From NCBI RefSeq assembly GCF_015062935.1, contig NZ_SUTM01000015.1:1-58348 (forward strand): a stretch of 58,348 nucleotides of DNA. The letters run 5' to 3'. Origin of the DNA: Methanobrevibacter sp. GTDB taxonomy: Archaea; Methanobacteriota; Methanobacteria; Methanobacteriales; Methanobacteriaceae. The notes below the pieces were generated by a model, which was not told where the DNA came from, ran no database searches, and worked only from the letters and a program-made list of their open reading frames with translations. The first letter of the stretch is position 1. Every line of letters starts with the position of its first letter. Position numbers and translations under genes: made by a program. Below, in pieces: positions 26,022 to 34,474 of this stretch.

Positions 26022-27350
26022 CTAATATTTATTAATAATATTAATATTATTATTTTCAAATTCTTCCATTATTTTACATATTGCTCTTGAAACTTCAAAA
26101 TCAACATATGCATTATTTTTACCAAGTTCAATTGATTTTGCAAAAGCTACAAGTTCATATCTTATTCCTTCACCATCCAGCTGGTAGAAGTATTTTCTAT
26201 TGTCTTCCTGATTTTCATATCTTAATTCAAAATAATCTGTTTTCCACCAGGGGGCTGGAATATATGCATAACCTTCTGAACCTGAAATTATAAGTTCTCC
26301 TTCTGATTTTACGCTGTTTGCAACTTTAATTGAAGCAACAGCATTTTCATACTGAAAATCTATTTTTGTAAACAAATCAAAATTAGAGTCTTTATTTAAC
26401 TTTAATGAATTGATAGTTTTGTTTTTATAATCGATTCCGAGAATCTGGAATATCGGTAAAAGCGCTGTTGGTCCCCATGCAGTTATACTGTTCCATGAGT
26501 TATCATCATATTCCCTTAAACTTGTACATGTTGCATCAACAGAATATACTTCACCTATGTTTCCGCCTTTGAGTATTAAAAGCAATCGATTATATGCAGT
26601 AGAATAAGCTGTTTTAATTGAATCCATCAATATTAAATTATTGTCATTAGCTAGTTTTTCGAGTTCGATACATTCATTTTCTGTTAAAGCAAATGGAGAT
26701 TCGCAAAGTACATGTTTGCCATTATTTAAAGCCCGTTTAATTTGAATGTAATGTTTTGAAGGATGAGATATGATAAATACTGCATCAGTAATATCTAATA
26801 ATTCATCATAATTATCCGTTAATGTCAAATCTTCATTTTCATAGCATTTCCTTTCATTTTCATTGTCAACACATATTGCATTTACATCAATACCATTAAC
26901 ATATTTGGATTCATCATAAAATTTCTTTAAAATATTTCCTTCACCGACAAGACCTAATTTGATGCTTCTGTTTTTAGATCTGATTTGTGAGCTTGAAACT
27001 CCTTCAGTTCGGTCTAAATAAACCACATCACAGTAATCCTTTAAGTAATCGAAATGACCTACCCAGTCTGAACCCACTGTGAATATATCAACGTCCATTC
27101 TTTTTATATCATCAATTTTTTGACCTTCGTATTCTTCAATGATAATCTCATCAGCTAGGCCGGTTGCCCTTACAGATTCTATACGTTCCATCAATGACTG
27201 CTTTACGTTTATTTTACCTCGCTGCTTGTCAAAGTCATCTGCAGTAACACCTACAATCAGGTAATCTCCCAGTTCTTTAGCTCTTTCCAGAAGTCTTTGA
27301 TGGCCGTAATGGAATAAATCATAAGTTCCATAGGTAATTACTTTAATCAT
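26022..27350 (-). CDS. Fusion: TagD-like cytidylyltransferase + Gfo/Idh/MocA oxidoreductase
   Basis: A 442-aa two-domain enzyme. Residues 1-128 are a glycerol-3-phosphate cytidylyltransferase-like domain: GTYDLFHYGHQRLLERA (8-24) with the HxGH-type site and DRTEGVSSSQIRS (113-125), the RTxGxSSS motif. From residue 130 a Gfo/Idh/MocA Rossmann domain follows (IKLGLVGEGN), then the C-terminal sheet domain. The usual EKP motif of that family, which carries a catalytic Lys, reads ESP here (HVLCESPFAL). The fusion suggests one enzyme both oxidises/reduces and CTP-activates a polyol-phosphate-type substrate. It overlaps the aminotransferase by 4 bases and is followed by LicD. Confidence 0.88.
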   Translation of the reverse strand: MIKVITYGTYDLFHYGHQRLLERAKELGDYLIVGVTADDFDKQRGKINVKQSLMERIESVRATGLADEIIIEEYEGQKIDDIKRMDVDIFTVGSDWVGHFDYLKDYCDVVYLDRTEGVSSSQIRSKNRSIKLGLVGEGNILKKFYDESKYVNGIDVNAICVDNENERKCYENEDLTLTDNYDELLDITDAVFIISHPSKHYIQIKRALNNGKHVLCESPFALTENECIELEKLANDNNLILMDSIKTAYSTAYNRLLLILKGGNIGEVYSVDATCTSLREYDDNSWNSITAWGPTALLPIFQILGIDYKNKTINSLKLNKDSNFDLFTKIDFQYENAVASIKVANSVKSEGELIISGSEGYAYIPAPWWKTDYFELRYENQEDNRKYFYQLDGEGIRYELVAFAKSIELGKNNAYVDFEVSRAICKIMEEFENNNINIINKY

Positions 27351-28420
27351 TTTAGTATTCCTCTTTTTTCCAAATCATGCAATGCGTCAATAAGCTTGTC
27401 GTTATCATCAATTGTCAAATCCCCAATGTGGCCTACTCTAAACATTTTGTCTGCAACTTGCCCGCCACTCGGATTTACCCAAATCGAATATTCTTTTTTT
27501 AAGGTGTTTACGATTTCAGATGCAGATGAGTTTGTATAAACACTGGTAACTGCATTTCCCAGATTTTTGCATTTTATCTCCAAAGGCAAGTCTTTAATTC
27601 TTGAACGGAAGTCCTCAGCTAAATTTGAGATTCTTTTGATTTCTGCTTCTACCCCGCCTTGAGCTTTGATTTCTTTTAATCTTGCATTTATCTGAAGCAG
27701 AATAGTTACTGCAGGAGTGAAAGGAGTTTGGCCTCTCTCACCATTTTTAAGTGCATCCTTAAGATCGAAATACATTGATTTAACTGGATTTTTTTCAACT
27801 CTTTCCAGTGCTTTTTCATCTAGAACTATTATTGAAACTCCTGGCGGACAGGCTAGGGCTTTTTGTGAACCTGTTATCAGTGTGTTGATGTTTTGTTCTT
27901 TCATGTTAATTGAATCTGCAAGAAAAGAGCTTATTGCATCCACGACTAAAAATATACCATTCTTATTGCAAAAATCACTGATTAAATCCAAATCATAGTG
28001 AACTCCTGAACTGGTTTCACAAATATTAACTAAAAAGCCTGTAAATCCATTATCTGCGTATTGATTTAAAATATCTGGTGTTAAATCCTCACCGAAATCA
28101 AGTTTGATGTCCTCAAATGGAATGTTGTGCAAATCACATAAATCAGCGAAACGTTGGCCGAATCCTCCACCATTAACAACTAAAACCTTGTCTTCAGTTG
28201 AAAACACATTCATTACAGTAGCTTCCATTGCGGCAGTTCCGGAACCTGTGATAAAAACAACTCTTGAATTTTCATCCCCATAAACAAATTCCTTCATTAA
28301 CTTTTCATTTTCAAACATCACTTCGGAAAATTCATCATTTCTAAAATAGGGAGTTTGCTCACCGCCGATTTTTCTTACCTCATCACTGCTCATTACAGGA
28401 CCTACTGTAAAATTTAACAT
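27347..28420 (-). CDS. Class V PLP aminotransferase (2-aminoethylphosphonate/alanine-glyoxylate type)
   Basis: About 357 aa. Fold-type I aminotransferase of the AGT/AEP-transaminase group: LNFTVGPVMSSDEVRKI at the start, VFITGSGTAAMEATVMN for phosphate binding, and ITGSQKALACPPGVS with the PLP Lys. The substrate is not shown by sequence; phosphonate-making genes (PEP mutase, phosphonopyruvate decarboxylase) are absent from the window, so an aminoalcohol role is at least as likely as 2-aminoethylphosphonate. Start: the ATG at 28420 follows GGTGTGAT; an upstream in-frame TTG (28438) overlaps the previous gene. The next gene overlaps by 4 bases. Confidence 0.85.
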   Translation of the reverse strand: MLNFTVGPVMSSDEVRKIGGEQTPYFRNDEFSEVMFENEKLMKEFVYGDENSRVVFITGSGTAAMEATVMNVFSTEDKVLVVNGGGFGQRFADLCDLHNIPFEDIKLDFGEDLTPDILNQYADNGFTGFLVNICETSSGVHYDLDLISDFCNKNGIFLVVDAISSFLADSINMKEQNINTLITGSQKALACPPGVSIIVLDEKALERVEKNPVKSMYFDLKDALKNGERGQTPFTPAVTILLQINARLKEIKAQGGVEAEIKRISNLAEDFRSRIKDLPLEIKCKNLGNAVTSVYTNSSASEIVNTLKKEYSIWVNPSGGQVADKMFRVGHIGDLTIDDNDKLIDALHDLEKRGILK

Positions 28421-28430
28421 TATATCACAC

Positions 28431-29138
28431 CTATTCAATTACGAAAAATTTATAGTGGGTTTCACTATGGTCGCTTAAATCTTTGAAAATATCATCTGAA
28501 ATTACTTTATTGTAATTCAAACCTTTGAATAATTCCATGTATTCATCTTCAGTTCTGTATATTTCATTATAATCTGCTTCAAGACCTTCAGAATAGAAAT
28601 CTTTAAGGGTCAATCTTGATTCAATATGGGAAACAGGTTCCATTATGAATAATTTTTTATCAACAGAGCCTACACGGTTCAATTCTTCAAAAACAAGTTT
28701 TATATCTTCATCATTAATGTACATTAAAACTCCGCTGAAAATAATAACATCAAATGGAGGCTCGATTAATAGCGCATCCTCGTCAATATCTGTTGCTGAC
28801 ATGACCTGGAACTTGCAGTTATCATAATCATAAGATTCTTCAGCTATTTTAATCAAATCTTCAGTATAGTCAATACCAAGATATGATTCGCATTTATCAT
28901 GCAATGCTTCAACCCAACGGCCGATTTCACAGCCGACTTCAAGAACTTTCTTGCCGGTTACATCAATGTGTTCATGTAATAATTTTTTTTCTTCAATATG
29001 TCTTTGTTCTGAGTTTTCTTTATTCTGGAATAAAACAATGGATAAATCACTTTCCAACTCACGATTAGCCCTGTCTGCAAAAAAGTTTTTAACTTTATCA
29101 GAGTTAATATCCTCATTATCACCGTATAATCTTACCAT
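28431..29138 (-). CDS. Class I SAM-dependent methyltransferase in the LicD operon
   Basis: A 235-aa methyltransferase. Motif I is KKVLEVGCEIGRWVEAL (about 68-84), followed by YLGIDYTEDLIKIAEE and DVIIFSGVLMYINDED. First gene of the operon that continues with the aminotransferase, CTP-transferase fusion, LicD and flippase-like genes; the gap to the aminotransferase ATG is 10 bases. It may methylate the amino group or a hydroxyl of the group transferred by LicD, or the glycan itself; sequence does not decide. Diverges from the GT52 gene. Confidence 0.8.
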   Translation of the reverse strand: MVRLYGDNEDINSDKVKNFFADRANRELESDLSIVLFQNKENSEQRHIEEKKLLHEHIDVTGKKVLEVGCEIGRWVEALHDKCESYLGIDYTEDLIKIAEESYDYDNCKFQVMSATDIDEDALLIEPPFDVIIFSGVLMYINDEDIKLVFEELNRVGSVDKKLFIMEPVSHIESRLTLKDFYSEGLEADYNEIYRTEDEYMELFKGLNYNKVISDDIFKDLSDHSETHYKFFVIE

Positions 29139-29253
29139 TATAAAACTCCTAGAATAAATTTAAATTTAAATAAATTTAAAATAAATTATATAAATAATTG
29201 TTTAAATAATTTAGTATTGATAAAATTTAATTTTAATAACAATAGGGATAAAC

Positions 29254-30285
29254 ATGTCTAAAGAACATAAAAATGTATGTCTAGTTACAACAGTATATTC
29301 ATTTTTCTTATATTTGTTAATCAAAGGATACAATGAGAATGATATTTTTATATTTACTGCATGGTTTCCAAAAGAAGTTTCAAAAAATATCCCCCATATT
29401 CAAATGCCTCCTGTTGCATTCCGATATGGCGCTAAAATGTATTCAACAGATTCAATTAAAGGGATTTTCCAAAATGTATTTGGATACTGCAGATATTTCT
29501 ATGGATATATTAAATTAAGAATATTATTCTTCATTAAAACATGTAATAAAGAGATTGATATATACGGACATGCACAAACACCTTTTTCATACATGTTTTA
29601 TGAAAATGAAAATTCAAATATCATTGAAGATGGGCTTCAAAATTACAATCCAAACATCTGTGAAACCCATAAAATAAATCCGATAATTGACAAAATTCTC
29701 CATTTATGCGGCATTTACTTTTTAAATGCCAATGAGGCGTTAGGAAGCCATAAAAATATAAAAACTGTTTATTTAACACGTGAATTTAATCATCCATTAA
29801 TTAAAGATAAAGTTGAAGTAATTGACATTGAAAAAAAATGGAATAACTTAACTGACAACGAACAGAATGAAATTTTAGATATATTCAACGTCAATGTTGC
29901 TAACATTAATTTTGATGGAAAAACTGCATTAATCTTATCCCAACCTTTGAGTGAAGATAATTTAGCAACTTATGAGGATGAATTAAAAATCTATGATGAA
30001 TTTATCGACAAATTTTCAGATTATGAGATAATCATAAAACCTCATCCAAGAGATGAAAAGGATTATACTAAGATTTACCATAACATGAAAATTATTGATA
30101 AACATTTTCCAATCGAATTATTAAATTTAATAAATATTAATCCAACAGTCGTTTGTTCCGCAATTTCAACAGCCTTATTAAACTTCAAGAATTCTGAAAT
30201 ATATGTTTATCAAGGTGAATTGAAAAATGAAAGGCTGAAAAAACTAAGAGAAGAATTAATTAAATTGATTAATGAAAAAAATTAA
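29254..30285 (+). CDS. GT52-type glycosyltransferase (sialyltransferase-like)
   Basis: A 343-aa cytoplasmic enzyme. Features of GT52, which includes bacterial lipooligosaccharide sialyltransferases: NVCLVTTVYSFFLYLLI at the start, NIIEDGLQNYNP (about 127-138) in the middle, IIIKPHPRDEKDY (about 255-267), and the later FPIELLN/CSAISTALLNF. Since a CMP-nonulosonate pathway is encoded at 31-38.6 kb, the natural donor would be CMP-legionaminate or a similar sugar; that is inferred. The only plus-strand gene in this part, and its stop overlaps the converging DUF4422 gene by 4 bases. Confidence 0.8.
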   Translation: MSKEHKNVCLVTTVYSFFLYLLIKGYNENDIFIFTAWFPKEVSKNIPHIQMPPVAFRYGAKMYSTDSIKGIFQNVFGYCRYFYGYIKLRILFFIKTCNKEIDIYGHAQTPFSYMFYENENSNIIEDGLQNYNPNICETHKINPIIDKILHLCGIYFLNANEALGSHKNIKTVYLTREFNHPLIKDKVEVIDIEKKWNNLTDNEQNEILDIFNVNVANINFDGKTALILSQPLSEDNLATYEDELKIYDEFIDKFSDYEIIIKPHPRDEKDYTKIYHNMKIIDKHFPIELLNLININPTVVCSAISTALLNFKNSEIYVYQGELKNERLKKLREELIKLINEKN

Positions 30286-31082
30286 GACAATAAAGAAACT
30301 AACCTAGTTTCAACAGATACTAATTTTGGAAATCTACGACATAAGACATCAAAAACAGGAAACTTTCTTTCATTAAACAAAATATAATGTTCTTTAATTT
30401 TTAGATTATTATTTAAAACATATACATTCAATAAAATTTCACCAAAAAATCCAAATACTCTTTTATTATTTTTAGGATATTTAGAAAGATCAATTTTATC
30501 AAAGACCTTTTCAAAAATATCAAAAAGCCATTTGAAATAATTATCCGCCAATTTTTTATTAGATATAAACATAGTATTATAATAAGCGCTTTTACTATTC
30601 ATCACTTTCTGAAATGATGTGTAATACTCCGGAAAAAAATCTTTTATTGTTTCACCTAAAATCAAATAATCTTCATATTTCACACCATAATCAGGATTAA
30701 TTTTTAAACTATCTTGAATAACTTCCGAAACAGTACCGTTTAATCTTCTTTTCTGAGGAAGAATAATATCAAATTTGGATAAATCATTAATTATGTCCTT
30801 TTTTGTTAATTTATCAAATTTTAAATTTCTAACAAACCAACGACGGTAATGGCAAAAACCTATTATATCAGCATCCGAATTCTTCCAAGCCCAAAATTGA
30901 CCAGTGAACTCCGCGAAATATTTATTTAAATTTGAGATATTTTCTCCAGAATCATCCCTAATGTATCCATAATCGTCATCCAACATGCAAGACCCATTTA
31001 ATAAAGGTTTATACAAATTTGAATCATATTGTTCATCAAACTTTTTATGAGTTAAAATAAATATTTCAATTTTTTGATTCAT
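30282..31082 (-). CDS. DUF4422 glycosyltransferase, copy 1
   Basis: A 266-aa protein of the DUF4422 family, found in capsule and exopolysaccharide loci as glycosyltransferases. Motifs: EIFILTHKKFDEQYDSNLYK, LDDDYGYIRDDSGENIS, FTGQFWAWKNSDADIIGFCH and YRRWFVRN. Closely related to 38705-39505 over the whole length. It lies 28 bases after the 4,6-dehydratase gene, so is part of that transcript. The sugar and acceptor are unknown. Confidence 0.82.
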   Translation of the reverse strand: MNQKIEIFILTHKKFDEQYDSNLYKPLLNGSCMLDDDYGYIRDDSGENISNLNKYFAEFTGQFWAWKNSDADIIGFCHYRRWFVRNLKFDKLTKKDIINDLSKFDIILPQKRRLNGTVSEVIQDSLKINPDYGVKYEDYLILGETIKDFFPEYYTSFQKVMNSKSAYYNTMFISNKKLADNYFKWLFDIFEKVFDKIDLSKYPKNNKRVFGFFGEILLNVYVLNNNLKIKEHYILFNERKFPVFDVLCRRFPKLVSVETRLVSLLS

Positions 31083-31110
31083 AATATTAATCCCTTAAAT
31101 AATAAAAAAA

Positions 31111-32091
31111 TCATTCTAATTCAGATAAAACATTTAAAATATCATTTTTTGATAATTGACCAATTTCAGAAGAGTCATAAATGAAATTAGGATGATTTTC
31201 AACAAATTCTTTTCTAATAATAAATAAATCATTTGTTTCTTCAGCATATAATATTTCATCTGGAGTCATTAGCTCTTCGTGTAATTTTTCTCCTATACGC
31301 TTTCCAATAATCTCAACCTCAATATCATCAACTGAATAACCATATTTAGGAGCATAATATTCAATCATTGCTTCAGCAAGATCAGTTACTTTAACAGAAG
31401 GCATTTTTAAGATAAATATTTCTCCCCCTTCAGAGATGCTGCCCGCATCTAAAATCAATTTAGCAGCTTCATGAATGTGCATAATAAAACGAGTCATTGC
31501 CTCATCTGTAATAGTTAAAGGACCACCATTTTTAATTTGTTTTTTAAACACAGGAATGACTGATCCTCTTGAGTTTAAAACATTTCCAAATCTGACACAT
31601 GCAAATTTAGTTCCATCAGCTCCACTATATGCATTGGATGAAATCATTAATCTTTCAGCCAGCAATTTTGTAGCTCCCATTACATTTACAGGATTTACTG
31701 CCTTATCAGTACTGATTAAAATTACTTTTTCAACATCACAGGTAATAGCTGCATCAATAATATTTTGAGTTCCTCCAACATTTGTTTTTACAGCATCCAT
31801 AGGATTATATTCGCATAAAGGAACATGTTTATAAGCAGCTGCATGAAAAATTATATCAATATCCTTAAAAGCCCTTTCAAGTCTTTTTAAATCCCTAATA
31901 TCTCCAACAAATGTCCTTATTTTGGATGAATTCAAATCTTGCTCCAAATCAAATAAAGCAGTTTCATTATTATCAAAAACTCTTACAACATCAACATCAT
32001 AGTTTAATAACTCTGCAACTATTTTTCTACCAATAGATCCAGAACCGCCTGTAACAAGAACTTTTTTTCCTTTATAATAATCATCTAACAT
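31111..32091 (-). CDS. Nucleotide-sugar 4,6-dehydratase, LegB/PseB-like
   Basis: A 326-aa extended SDR. The NAD-binding site is VLVTGGSGSIGRKIV, and ISTDKAVNPVNVMGATKLLA holds the FlaA1/CapD/PseB-type catalytic region. It would convert NDP-GlcNAc to the 4-keto-6-deoxy sugar, the first step to legionaminic or pseudaminic acid. Placement 8 bases after a DegT aminotransferase, its natural partner, supports this. With a hydrolysing 2-epimerase in the cluster, the legionaminic branch is more likely than the pseudaminic. Whether UDP or GDP is the carrier is not known. Confidence 0.85.
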   Translation of the reverse strand: MLDDYYKGKKVLVTGGSGSIGRKIVAELLNYDVDVVRVFDNNETALFDLEQDLNSSKIRTFVGDIRDLKRLERAFKDIDIIFHAAAYKHVPLCEYNPMDAVKTNVGGTQNIIDAAITCDVEKVILISTDKAVNPVNVMGATKLLAERLMISSNAYSGADGTKFACVRFGNVLNSRGSVIPVFKKQIKNGGPLTITDEAMTRFIMHIHEAAKLILDAGSISEGGEIFILKMPSVKVTDLAEAMIEYYAPKYGYSVDDIEVEIIGKRIGEKLHEELMTPDEILYAEETNDLFIIRKEFVENHPNFIYDSSEIGQLSKNDILNVLSELE

Positions 32092-32099
32092 AAAATCAC

Positions 32100-33215
32100 C
32101 TATTTATAGAATTTTCCAATAGTATCAGCCATATAATCCATTTGCTCAGTTGTTAATGTAGGAAACATAGGCAGAGTAATTGTTTTTTCATGCATTTTCT
32201 CAGTAACAGGCAATACATCATCATATTTTAATCTGTTTTTATAAAATTCAGATTTGTGAACAGGATCAAAGTAAATTTTAGATGATATTCCATTATCTGA
32301 CAAGTAATCTATTAATTCATCCCTTTTATTTGCTAAAACTGAGAATAATTGATAAACATGATTATAACCTTGCGGAACTTCAGGAATAGTTATTTCATCT
32401 GTTTCTTCCAATATTCTTTTAGAAAGATATTCAACATTATTTTTTCTCATTTCAATAATCTTATCTGCCTTTTTAATTTGTGAAATCCCTAAAGTTGCAG
32501 TTAAATTTGACATTCTCCAGTTAAAACCAAGTTCAATATAATCAAATAATCCTACAGTTGAGAAATAGTCTCCACTTTCCAATCTTCCATGAGACCTGAT
32601 TAATTTTAATTTTTCATAAATTTCATCAGAATCTGTGACAACCGCTCCACCTTCACCGGTTGTTATAATCTTATTTTGACAGAAACTTAAAATATTTGAA
32701 TCACCGAAAGTACCAATATTTTTTCCATCAACAGAAGCACCAAAAGCTTCTGCAGCATCTTCAATTAGTACCAAATCATTATCTTCAGCAATGTCCTTTA
32801 ACGCTTTAATTTTACATGGGCATCCACCATAGTGAACCGGAATAATAGCTTTAGTATTTTTTGTAATTTTTTCTTCAACTAATTCAGGATTTAATCCAAA
32901 AGTCTCTTCTTCAATATCTACAAAAATGGGTTTTGCTCCTACAAATAATGGAGAATTAACAGTTGCAATAAATGTGAATGATGGAACAATGACTTCATCA
33001 CCTTTTCCGATTCCATGAGCAAGTAAAGCAGCATGTAAAGCAGAAGTCCCAGAATTAAATGTTATCGCATGTTTTGTCCCAATATACTCCGCAATCATGT
33101 CTTCAAATTCAGTGACCTTTGAACCTACAGCCCAAAATTTACCTGAAGCAATTTGTTCAGAAACTAGTTTAACATCTTCTTCATCATTATAAATTTCAAA
33201 TAATGGGACATTCAT
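32100..33215 (-). CDS. DegT/DnrJ/EryC1-type sugar aminotransferase, LegC-like
   Basis: A 371-aa PLP aminotransferase. It shows NSGTSALHAALLAHGIGKGD, PVHYGGCPCKIKAL, VLIEDAAEAFGASVDGK and the PLP-Lys region LSFCQNKIITTGEGG. In sugar pathways such enzymes aminate the 4-keto group made by the dehydratase encoded next. First gene of a three-gene unit (aminotransferase, dehydratase, DUF4422), with a likely promoter at 33285-33310. Confidence 0.87.
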   Translation of the reverse strand: MNVPLFEIYNDEEDVKLVSEQIASGKFWAVGSKVTEFEDMIAEYIGTKHAITFNSGTSALHAALLAHGIGKGDEVIVPSFTFIATVNSPLFVGAKPIFVDIEEETFGLNPELVEEKITKNTKAIIPVHYGGCPCKIKALKDIAEDNDLVLIEDAAEAFGASVDGKNIGTFGDSNILSFCQNKIITTGEGGAVVTDSDEIYEKLKLIRSHGRLESGDYFSTVGLFDYIELGFNWRMSNLTATLGISQIKKADKIIEMRKNNVEYLSKRILEETDEITIPEVPQGYNHVYQLFSVLANKRDELIDYLSDNGISSKIYFDPVHKSEFYKNRLKYDDVLPVTEKMHEKTITLPMFPTLTTEQMDYMADTIGKFYK

Positions 33216-33284
33216 CTTATCTACCTACATAAACTAAAAATAACTTTTAAATTCAATGAATTTTAAATTTAAATCAAATAATCA

Positions 33285-33312
33285 CTAATAAATATATATA
33301 AATTATTATAAA
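33285..33312 (-). promoter_or_regulatory. Likely promoter of the LegC-LegB unit
   Basis: The 108-base gap between the acyltransferase and aminotransferase genes has a run of TATA-like sequence (TTTATATATATTTAT on the minus strand). It divides the nonulosonate genes into two transcription units. Confidence 0.35.
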
Positions 33313-33323
33313 TAATTTTCCAA

Positions 33324-33725
33324 TTAATCTAATTTTCTCACTACTTTTGCCGGAACGCCAAAAGCAACAACATTATCCGGAATATCTTCAGTTACAAAAC
33401 TAAAAGCACCAATAATAGAATTTTTACCAACAGTAACCCCAGGCATTACAACAGAATGAGTTCCAATTCTGCAGTTTTCTTTTAAGATAACTTCCCCTTC
33501 CTTATCATCAATAGTGGATATTGAATAAATAGAACAGTGAGATCCAATTTGAACATAATCTTCAATTACAACATGATTTTTTGCGTTAATATATGTAAAT
33601 GCGCCGATATCAGTTTTATAACCCAAATCCAAATTATCTTTGTTTTGAACCAACCAATTATACTTAGTCAGTTCACATTCTTTTATTTCAGGAGCTTTCC
33701 AGCCATCAAATCTATCTTCACTCAT
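33324..33725 (-). CDS. Left-handed beta-helix acyltransferase, possible LegH
   Basis: A 133-aa hexapeptide-repeat acyltransferase. Repeats run from about 42 to 125 (INAKNHVVIEDYVQIGSHCS; KENCRIGTHSVVMPGVTVGK; NSIIGAFSFVTEDIPDNVV), ending GVPAKVVRKLD. In the legionaminic pathway an N-acetyltransferase (LegH) acts on the 4-amino sugar; this is the only candidate here, but it is shorter than PglD-type enzymes, which carry an extra N-terminal domain. It starts 8 bases after the CMP-transferase stop. Confidence 0.75.
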   Translation of the reverse strand: MSEDRFDGWKAPEIKECELTKYNWLVQNKDNLDLGYKTDIGAFTYINAKNHVVIEDYVQIGSHCSIYSISTIDDKEGEVILKENCRIGTHSVVMPGVTVGKNSIIGAFSFVTEDIPDNVVAFGVPAKVVRKLD

Positions 33726-33733
33726 AATTTCAC

Positions 33734-34474
33734 CTAAATATTATTGTAAACTTCAGCAAATTCTTCATTATTTTCAAAAAGATATTTTGCAATAACTTCC
33801 ATTAAAAACATGTCATTTTCATGGTCCAAATCCAATACTCCAGTATCAAACATCTTATGAATTCCACATTTTCCATCAAACAGTCCCACTTTTCTTTGTA
33901 GGAACTCTCTGGAGTAAACATAAATTGATGCATTCATGTCATAAATCACAGGTGCTTCCTGTCTTGTATTAAAATTGGACTTAATTACCCTATCATAGCC
34001 ATGTTCTGTTTCCATAACCATGTTAAAATAGGGATTTCTTCTAGAATCAGTTACAGAAAAAATCAGGTCATAATCAGTATTCAATTTCTTTTCAATCATG
34101 TCATCCAAATCTTTTACTGTCCTAAGGGGAGAAGTAATGTCTAAATCAATTATCAAATCATAATTGCCATTCTTTTCTTCCATAACTTCCAAACAGTTTT
34201 GAATAACATCAACTTTGGCAACTTTATCGCCCGCTAAATCGGCACTTCTCTCAATTATATCTACGGAACGTAAAGAATTATTGTCGAATATTTCCATCAA
34301 ACTTTCACTATCAGTGTTTATAACTATATCCGCATCATAATTTGATTTTTTTAAATATAAATCAATGACAGATAATGAATATAAAGCCAAAGGTTTATCT
34401 AAAAAGTTTTTAACATTTTTATTTTTTATTCCTTTTGACCCAGCACGCCCACATATAGTAAATAATAATTTCAT
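33734..34474 (-). CDS. CMP-nonulosonate (acylneuraminate) cytidylyltransferase
   Basis: A 246-aa NeuA/LegF-type enzyme that activates a nonulosonic acid with CTP. The CTP-binding start FTICGRAGSKGIKNKNVKNF is typical, as are DITSPLRTVKDLDDMI and the later TRQEAPVIYDMNASIYVY. It overlaps the preceding Gfo/Idh gene by 4 bases and lies in the same transcript as the synthase and the 2-epimerase. The CMP sugar would be the donor for the GT52 enzyme at 29254. Confidence 0.9.
   Translation of the reverse strand: MKLLFTICGRAGSKGIKNKNVKNFLDKPLALYSLSVIDLYLKKSNYDADIVINTDSESLMEIFDNNSLRSVDIIERSADLAGDKVAKVDVIQNCLEVMEEKNGNYDLIIDLDITSPLRTVKDLDDMIEKKLNTDYDLIFSVTDSRRNPYFNMVMETEHGYDRVIKSNFNTRQEAPVIYDMNASIYVYSREFLQRKVGLFDGKCGIHKMFDTGVLDLDHENDMFLMEVIAKYLFENNEEFAEVYNNI

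Noticed and set aside
27347-28420. Firm call as 2-aminoethylphosphonate transaminase with a phosphonate pathway
   Set aside because: No PEP mutase or phosphonopyruvate decarboxylase gene is present; the subfamily is too broad for a substrate call.
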